Source of the DNA: JBGTSJ01 sp041940305
GTDB taxonomy: Bacteria > Planctomycetota > Planctomycetia > Planctomycetales > Planctomycetaceae
Direction: 5' to 3'
Assembly: GCA_041940305.1 (NCBI GenBank)
Contig: JBGTSJ010000004.1
Location: 1-64,000 of the forward strand
DNA length: 64,000 nt
This document shows, in pieces, positions 58,943 through 64,000 of this stretch (positions within the stretch are counted from its first letter, which is position 1; the number at the start of each line of letters is the position of its first letter). The notes beneath the pieces are model-generated. The model did not search any database. It saw only the letters and a program-made list of their open reading frames with translations, and was not told the DNA's origin. The position numbers were made by a program, and so were the translations under genes.

Positions 58943-61900
58943 ATGATCCAGGCTACGCTTCCCCACGTCGCCCCCACCTCCCGCACTGCGAAGCGACGGC
59001 ATCATCAGCAACTCCTCGACCTGCGGGACTCCGCCCGCCGCCGCCGCATGGTCACAGCCGCTGCCGCCGCGCTGACGCTCCTCATTCTGTCCCTCGCCGC
59101 CGTCGCCACGTCGGACTACTTCCTCGAACTCGCGGCATTCATGCGCGGCATTGCCGGCGCGTTAGCCTTCGCACTCGCCCTCTCCGCCGGCTCATTGCTC
59201 AAGCGTCGCCTCCGTTTCGAGTCCACCGATGCCGCCGCCGCAGCCGAAGCGGCCTGGCCCGAACTCGGCCAGCGGCTCCGCACCAGTCACGACTACGCCC
59301 TCTTCCCCGATGCCGTTGCCCCGGCCGATCCACGGCTGGTCGCCGCGCTGAGTGAAGAGACCGAGCACAAGGTGCAAGGGCGCGAATTCGACGAACTGGC
59401 GCCCAGCCGTATGCTGTGGGCAACCCTGGCCGGTTGCGCCGTTGTCCTGTTCGCCTGGCTGGTAGCGCTGCTGATCGTGCCGGAGTCGCGTGTCGCCACG
59501 GCCCGCACGTTCCTGCTGCCGGCACAGTACACCACGGTCGCAATCGCGAAGCTTCCCGAGCGGATTGCCCAGGGGGACGCCCTCACGATCACCGCCGAAG
59601 TCAGCGGCCGTCCGGTCCAGTCCGCCCGCGTCCTCTATCGACCTGCCGGTGATGGCGCGCCGGGTGAGTGGACCGAGGTAGCGTTCAAGCCCGCGAAGAA
59701 GGGACCGTTGCGCGGGGTGCTGACGGCCCTCGTATCCGATTGCCGGAGTGACCTCGAGATTCGCATTGAAGCCGGACCGCTGCCGCACCCGGACCGCATC
59801 GTACTCGTGCAGGCGCCGCTGACGCTCGACGAATGGACCGCCCGGATCACGCCCCCCGCCTATACCCGGCTCGCTGAAACCGAAGGCCCCGCCGACGCAC
59901 TCCGCATCCCGGAAGGATCGAGCCTCGACTTGGCCGCGCGTTACAACCGGCCGCCGGAAAGTGTCACGGCGGTGTTCGATCCCGCCATCGAACTCCCAGG
60001 CTGGCGGCAGCGACTGGAGGACAGCGTCGCGGAGGCATCCATCGGCCACCTGCGCCAGTCGGTTGCGGTGACCCTCCATGCCGCCGCGGCCGACGGCATG
60101 ACTGATGAATCCTACCCGTTGCGAATCCGCGTTGTTCCCGACGAGTCGCCGCGGATCCGGTTCGCTTCCCCCGCCGAAGACGCCGAGGCCGTGCCCACGC
60201 AGGAGGTGCTGTTCTCGATCGAAGCCGACGACGATTACGGTCTCGCCCGGGTCGGCGTGATTTACAAGATCGGCGACGGTCCCGAGCAAACATTGTGGGA
60301 GAGCAGCCCGGCAGATCTCCCGGATTCGATCCGCCACTCGATCATCCTCCCTTTGGAGGACCTCGATCTCACCATGAACGAGGCAATCACGTACTACGCG
60401 TTCGCCGTCGACAACCGCGAGCCGGACGCGCTGCGGGTTGTCAGCGAACTGCGGTTCCTCGACATCCGCCCGTTTCGTCGCGAGTACGAGTTCCGCGAAA
60501 GCAACTGCAGCGGCAACTGCCAGGGGGAATGCCTCTCACTGGAGAAGCTGATCGCCACGCAGCGCGACATCCTCCGCCGCACATTCGAATCGCTGCAGCG
60601 ACCGGACTCCACCGACGCCCCGTCCCTCGCCGCGGAAGAGCGCGTGCTGCAGGAACAGACCGCATCGCTCGCGGCCGCACTCGCCGCCCAGGTCGAACCC
60701 GTGCCGCCGCTTGAGGACGCGGTCGCATCAATGCGGCACGCGGCGGACGCCCTCGACTCCGAAATGATCGCGATGGGCCAGGTCTTTGAAGAGCAGGCGC
60801 TGGCGCAGCTCATCGAAGCGCGGCAGAATCTGCGGAAGATCCTCAAGTTCAGCAACTCGCCGTCGGCCGCCGCCTGCCGAAAGGTCGACCGGCAGGAACA
60901 GCAGAAGCTGCGCCCGCCCGAACGGAAGCCGCAGGAGCAACAGCAGGAACAGTTGGCCCGCCTCCGCCGCGAGATGGAACAACTCGCCGAGAAACAGCGC
61001 AGCTTCTGCCAGTCGGCCTCCCAGTGCTCCAGCAGTTCGCAGAGCCAGTCACAAAACCAGAGTCAGTCGCAAAGCCAATCGCAGTCTCAGAGTCAGAGCC
61101 AATCGAAGTCGTCGAGTCAGCCGTCATCGGAGAATCCCTCACAGCAGGAATCTGGTGAAACCGAGTCGTCCAGCGAACAGCAACAGACTCCGTCCCGCGA
61201 AGAGTTGGCTCGCGCGCAGCAGGAAGCCGCGGAGTCGGCCCGGCGACTGCAGCAAGAACTGGCCGACGGACGCTTCGGCGAACTCGCTCCCGAACGGATG
61301 CAGGCGGCGGCCGACGCGATCGAACGCAGCGGCGAGTCGATTGAAAGCGGCGATCAGGATGCCGAGTCCATCGCCGCCGCGGAGCAGGCGGCCGCCGATC
61401 TCGAACGGCTGTCCGAACACCTGGCCCGCCGCCACAATCCGGACTTCGGCCAACGGCTCGACGCCGCCCAGCGCGCAGCCGAGCGCCTCGGCGCCGACCA
61501 GCGGGCGCTGGAGGGTGAAATCCAGCAGGTGGCCGGTGATGGTCGGTCGTCATCGTCCGGCGACGCGCAGCAGCAGGGAGCGGAGGAGTCGACCGAGAGC
61601 CGGCAGCGTCAGTTGGCCGGAAAAGGCGAGGAACTCTCCGACCTGTTGGACGAACTGCAGGCAGGCGCAGGCGAGCAGGACTGGTCGGTGCAGCGCAGGC
61701 TCACTGAGGAACTGGCCGCGCATCCGCCCGGTTCTGCAGTGGACGCCATGCAGGACGCCGCCGACCAGTTGGAAGCGGGCCGAGCCGCACAGGCGGCCCG
61801 CTCGGCCGATCAGGCCGCCGACGACCTGGAAGGTCTTGCCGCCGCACTCCGCGATGTGCAATCGGAGTTCGGTGAGGCCCAGCTCGAACAACTGATTGCG

Positions 61901-62371
61901 GCCGAGCAGCGCGCCGCCGAACTACTCGAAGAACTGCGGCGGGCCCAGTCTGACGCCGAGCGTTCTCTGGCCGAGTCGCGGGCCGCGGAGTTCGTCACAG
62001 CCACGCGTCCTCTCGCCCGCGGCGACCGGCCGTTGAGCGAAGCCCTCGATCGGCTGGAGGAACTCCTCGGAACCGCCTCGGCCGCGCAGGGAGACGCCCG
62101 CCAGGCCGACAACGCTTCGCCCGTAGGATCGGCCACCGACCAGGGCCTCACCAGCGACGACCCCGGCGAACGGAAGATCGAGGACCGCGGGCTCGGCGCC
62201 TCTGCGCAGAACGCGTTTGAGGGTTTGCGGAATGTGGACCGCGTCCTGCAACGCCGCATTCAGGAGGCGATCCTCAGCGGTTCGCTGCAACAATCCAACG
62301 ACGCCGTCCACCCCGACTACGCCCGCATGGTCGAGGATTACTACCGCACCCTGTCGGAGGACATCGAGTAA
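58943..62371 (+). CDS. Large DUF4175-like membrane protein with coiled coil and Gln/Ser-rich tract
   Basis: This 1,142-residue protein has two N-terminal TM helices (about 36-60 and 71-88) and a third near 170-190 (LAGCAVVLFAWLVALLIV). Several beta-domains follow up to about residue 510. The remainder is long helical, Gln/Glu/Ala-rich sequence typical of coiled coil, containing a low-complexity SQSQSQ tract near 700-725. The layout resembles DUF4175 proteins found in MoxR operons. Start ATG 58943 follows AGGAACC. It lies between BatA and a VWA protein, so it is probably the membrane scaffold of that complex. The exact function is unknown. Confidence 0.85.
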   Translation: MIQATLPHVAPTSRTAKRRHHQQLLDLRDSARRRRMVTAAAAALTLLILSLAAVATSDYFLELAAFMRGIAGALAFALALSAGSLLKRRLRFESTDAAAAAEAAWPELGQRLRTSHDYALFPDAVAPADPRLVAALSEETEHKVQGREFDELAPSRMLWATLAGCAVVLFAWLVALLIVPESRVATARTFLLPAQYTTVAIAKLPERIAQGDALTITAEVSGRPVQSARVLYRPAGDGAPGEWTEVAFKPAKKGPLRGVLTALVSDCRSDLEIRIEAGPLPHPDRIVLVQAPLTLDEWTARITPPAYTRLAETEGPADALRIPEGSSLDLAARYNRPPESVTAVFDPAIELPGWRQRLEDSVAEASIGHLRQSVAVTLHAAAADGMTDESYPLRIRVVPDESPRIRFASPAEDAEAVPTQEVLFSIEADDDYGLARVGVIYKIGDGPEQTLWESSPADLPDSIRHSIILPLEDLDLTMNEAITYYAFAVDNREPDALRVVSELRFLDIRPFRREYEFRESNCSGNCQGECLSLEKLIATQRDILRRTFESLQRPDSTDAPSLAAEERVLQEQTASLAAALAAQVEPVPPLEDAVASMRHAADALDSEMIAMGQVFEEQALAQLIEARQNLRKILKFSNSPSAAACRKVDRQEQQKLRPPERKPQEQQQEQLARLRREMEQLAEKQRSFCQSASQCSSSSQSQSQNQSQSQSQSQSQSQSQSKSSSQPSSENPSQQESGETESSSEQQQTPSREELARAQQEAAESARRLQQELADGRFGELAPERMQAAADAIERSGESIESGDQDAESIAAAEQAAADLERLSEHLARRHNPDFGQRLDAAQRAAERLGADQRALEGEIQQVAGDGRSSSSGDAQQQGAEESTESRQRQLAGKGEELSDLLDELQAGAGEQDWSVQRRLTEELAAHPPGSAVDAMQDAADQLEAGRAAQAARSADQAADDLEGLAAALRDVQSEFGEAQLEQLIAAEQRAAELLEELRRAQSDAERSLAESRAAEFVTATRPLARGDRPLSEALDRLEELLGTASAAQGDARQADNASPVGSATDQGLTSDDPGERKIEDRGLGASAQNAFEGLRNVDRVLQRRIQEAILSGSLQQSNDAVHPDYARMVEDYYRTLSEDIE

Positions 62372-62427
62372 GCGGCGTCGCCCCCGGGGGAACAGATTTC
62401 GGTTGTCCGCGCAGCGAACAACTCAAA

Positions 62428-62463
62428 GTCGCAGGCACACTCCGAGTGCCGTCCATTGGATGC
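62428..62463. repeat. Dispersed repeat, copy 4 (TCGCAGGCAC family)
   Basis: Begins GTCGCAGGCACACTCCGAG and continues TGCCGTCCATTG. It has the clearest hairpin of the four (GGCAC...GTGCC) and lies upstream of the last gene in the window. Confidence 0.75.
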
Positions 62464-62560
62464 ACGACAACGCAGAGCTCTCTCCGGGGCCACGTCGTGC
62501 CAACTGCAGAAGTCCGCTCCGGCGCCCCCGATGAACCGATCGTGACGTCAGCCGTTACCG

Positions 62561-64000
62561 ATGACGTGGCAGCCCCTGTACGACGTCTTGCTTTACGGAC
62601 CGCTCATCGGAGCGATTGTCCTGCTGGTCGTGATCGCCCGCATCATCGCGGTCGCTCCCAAGCAGCGTTCCTGGCTGCTCCTCGCCCCGCGGCTATGCGT
62701 GCTCCTCGCGTTGGCCGCGCTGCTGCTCAATCCGGTCGAGCGCCGCGAATCGCAGTTGCCCCCACAGTCCGCGTCCACCACACTGCTTGTGGACTGCTCC
62801 AAGAGCATGGTCCTCGGCCGGCCCGAATCACGACTGTCGCAGGTCCAGCGCGCGATCGATGAGGCGACGCGCGCGTTGAATCCGCAGACGCGGCCTACGA
62901 TCGACTTCTATCGCTTCGGCGAACATCTCGTGGCGGTCCCCGGACTGGCCGAACTGGCTCCCTCCGACGACGCCTCGCAACTGGCCGCCGCGCTCGAACG
63001 GCTGCCCGCCCGCTTCGGCGACCGGCTCCCGCGCGCCATCGTCGTCTTCTCTGACGGAGCCGTAGACTCCGCCGAACGGCTGCCCGAACTCGCCGCCGCG
63101 TACGCCGATCTGGGGATTGAAGTCCACTCGTTCTCACCGCCGGCAGAGGAACTCCTCGGCGACATCGGGATTACCGATCTGGCTGTGCCGCAGCGCGTCA
63201 CCATCGGCGACGCCGCGACCATCCGCACGACGATCACGAGCAGCGGCTACGACGGGCAGCGGGTGGTGCTCGCCGTGCGCCCGGCCGATCGGCCCTCGGC
63301 GCCGGCGGCGGCCACATTGCCGGTCACGTTGACCGGCGGACCTCAACCCTTCGAACTCGTCGTCCAGGTCGATCAGGACCTGGGTGAACTCGTCTTGGAG
63401 GTCCCGGAGCTTCCGGGCGAGGCCGTCGCCGAGAACAACTCGGTCCCCTTTCGCCTCACCGAACGCAGCCGGAAGCTCAAAGTCATCTACATGGAGGGGA
63501 CCACCGGCAATGAGTATCGCTGGTTGCGGGACGCGTTGCAGGAGGACACGGACATCGAGTGCGTCCCGCTGACCGTCAACAACCAGTACGCCGCGCGGCC
63601 CACGCTGCAGCGCATCGATGATCCTTACCGCGGCTATCCCGTCACGCGCGAGGAGCTGTTCGAGTACGACGTCGTGATCTGCAGCGACATCTCTCAGGCC
63701 GCCTACACGCCGGAGCAGATCCAGTGGACGGTGGAACTGGTCGCGCAGCGCGGCGGGGGCTTCGCCATGGTCGGCGGACACACGGCGTTCGGCTCCGGAG
63801 GTTGGGACCGCACCGACTGGGAGAAGCTGATTCCTTTCGACATGACCGGCCGGCGCGACTACCTCGGAACGGGGTTCAGCGTCCGCGTGCCGGTTGAGGT
63901 TGAATCGCATCCGATCTGGCAGATCCTCGACGACCCGCAGCAGAACCGCCGCGCGCTCGACGCAATGCCGGCGTTTCGCGGCACCAATCTGATTTCGCGC
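62561..64000 (+). CDS. VWA-domain membrane protein with amidotransferase-like region, partial (3' end beyond window)
   Basis: The frame is open for 480 codons from ATG 62561 to the window end. The start is MTWQPLYDVLLYG, with two N-terminal TM helices (LIGAIVLLVVIARIIAVA and LLLAPRLCVLLALAALLL). A VWA domain follows with a complete MIDAS start, LLVDCSKSM, and AIVVFSDGAVDS. A region after about residue 300 (KVIYMEGTTGNEYRWLRDAL, then GGGFAMVGGHTAFGSGGW) looks like a class I glutamine-amidotransferase fold without an obvious nucleophile Cys. It is a probable further partner of MoxR, DUF58 and BatA. Confidence 0.88.
   Translation, partial: MTWQPLYDVLLYGPLIGAIVLLVVIARIIAVAPKQRSWLLLAPRLCVLLALAALLLNPVERRESQLPPQSASTTLLVDCSKSMVLGRPESRLSQVQRAIDEATRALNPQTRPTIDFYRFGEHLVAVPGLAELAPSDDASQLAAALERLPARFGDRLPRAIVVFSDGAVDSAERLPELAAAYADLGIEVHSFSPPAEELLGDIGITDLAVPQRVTIGDAATIRTTITSSGYDGQRVVLAVRPADRPSAPAAATLPVTLTGGPQPFELVVQVDQDLGELVLEVPELPGEAVAENNSVPFRLTERSRKLKVIYMEGTTGNEYRWLRDALQEDTDIECVPLTVNNQYAARPTLQRIDDPYRGYPVTREELFEYDVVICSDISQAAYTPEQIQWTVELVAQRGGGFAMVGGHTAFGSGGWDRTDWEKLIPFDMTGRRDYLGTGFSVRVPVEVESHPIWQILDDPQQNRRALDAMPAFRGTNLISR

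Noticed and set aside
61020..61120. Tract of alternating CAG/AGT-type codons, first suspected as a microsatellite artefact
   Set aside because: It stays in frame, encodes a Ser/Gln linker, and both sides continue the same coiled-coil protein.

Overview
The window is high-GC DNA from a member of the Planctomycetota, most likely order Planctomycetales. This rests on gene content. It carries families that are nearly restricted to the phylum: a DUF1559 prepilin-like protein, the DUF1552 and cytochrome c/DUF1587-1592-1588-1585 pair, DUF1598, DUF1570, ECF sigma factors next to FecR or kinase genes, receptor-like Ser/Thr kinases with leucine-rich repeats, and a MoxR/DUF58/BatA operon. No other assembly evidence was available.

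Layout. 1-1057: the end of an ISAs1-type insertion sequence, broken by a 10-N gap and a frameshift. 1177-8353: a mostly minus-strand housekeeping run read gap, rpe, a degenerate histidine phosphatase, accD, a small protein kinase and a Rep/UvrD helicase. 8658-13168: small membrane protein, DUF1570 putative metallopeptidase, GDP-mannose 4,6-dehydratase and a Na+/solute symporter, with two palindromic intergenic elements. 13182-21400: DUF1598 protein, a giant exported WD40 protein of about 42 blades, and a DUF1559 prepilin with a good sigma-54 promoter. 21439-29217: MFS/spermidine-synthase-like fusion, fructose-1,6-bisphosphatase, macrodomain protein, DUF3634-like protein, sigma-54 activator, bacterioferritin-associated ferredoxin behind a Fur-like palindrome, bacterioferritin, and an esterase-fold protein. 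29379-37808: ECF sigma/FecR pair, then a DUF1552 / FGE-LRR / cytochrome c-DUF1592 operon. 37935-42017: a degenerate ketoacyl synthase, a DUF1080 protein, tRNA-Pro(CGG) and a truncated tyrosine recombinase beside it. 42160-64000: an ECF sigma factor, a 2,539-residue receptor kinase, a second receptor kinase translationally coupled to a caspase-fold protein, then MoxR, DUF58, a small protein between inverted repeats, BatA, a large DUF4175-like membrane protein and a VWA protein cut by the window edge.

How it fits together. The right-hand 22 kb looks like one envelope-surveillance unit. Two transmembrane kinases share the same outer modules (beta-sandwich, short cap, LRR). They lie directly upstream of a MoxR-VWA chaperone system and a caspase-fold protein. 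This is inferred from order, spacing and domains only.

Two themes recur. First, several proteins keep an enzyme fold but have lost key catalytic residues: the phosphatase (H9P, R58P, H148P), ketoacyl synthase (Cys to Asp179, His to Ala355), esterase fold (nucleophile Ser to Gly110), caspase fold (Cys to Ser182), and bacterioferritin (ferroxidase ligands 127 and 130 both Ser). Second, the intergenic spaces hold short palindromic or inverted repeats, including one family present four times. No CRISPR array, rRNA or replication origin was seen.
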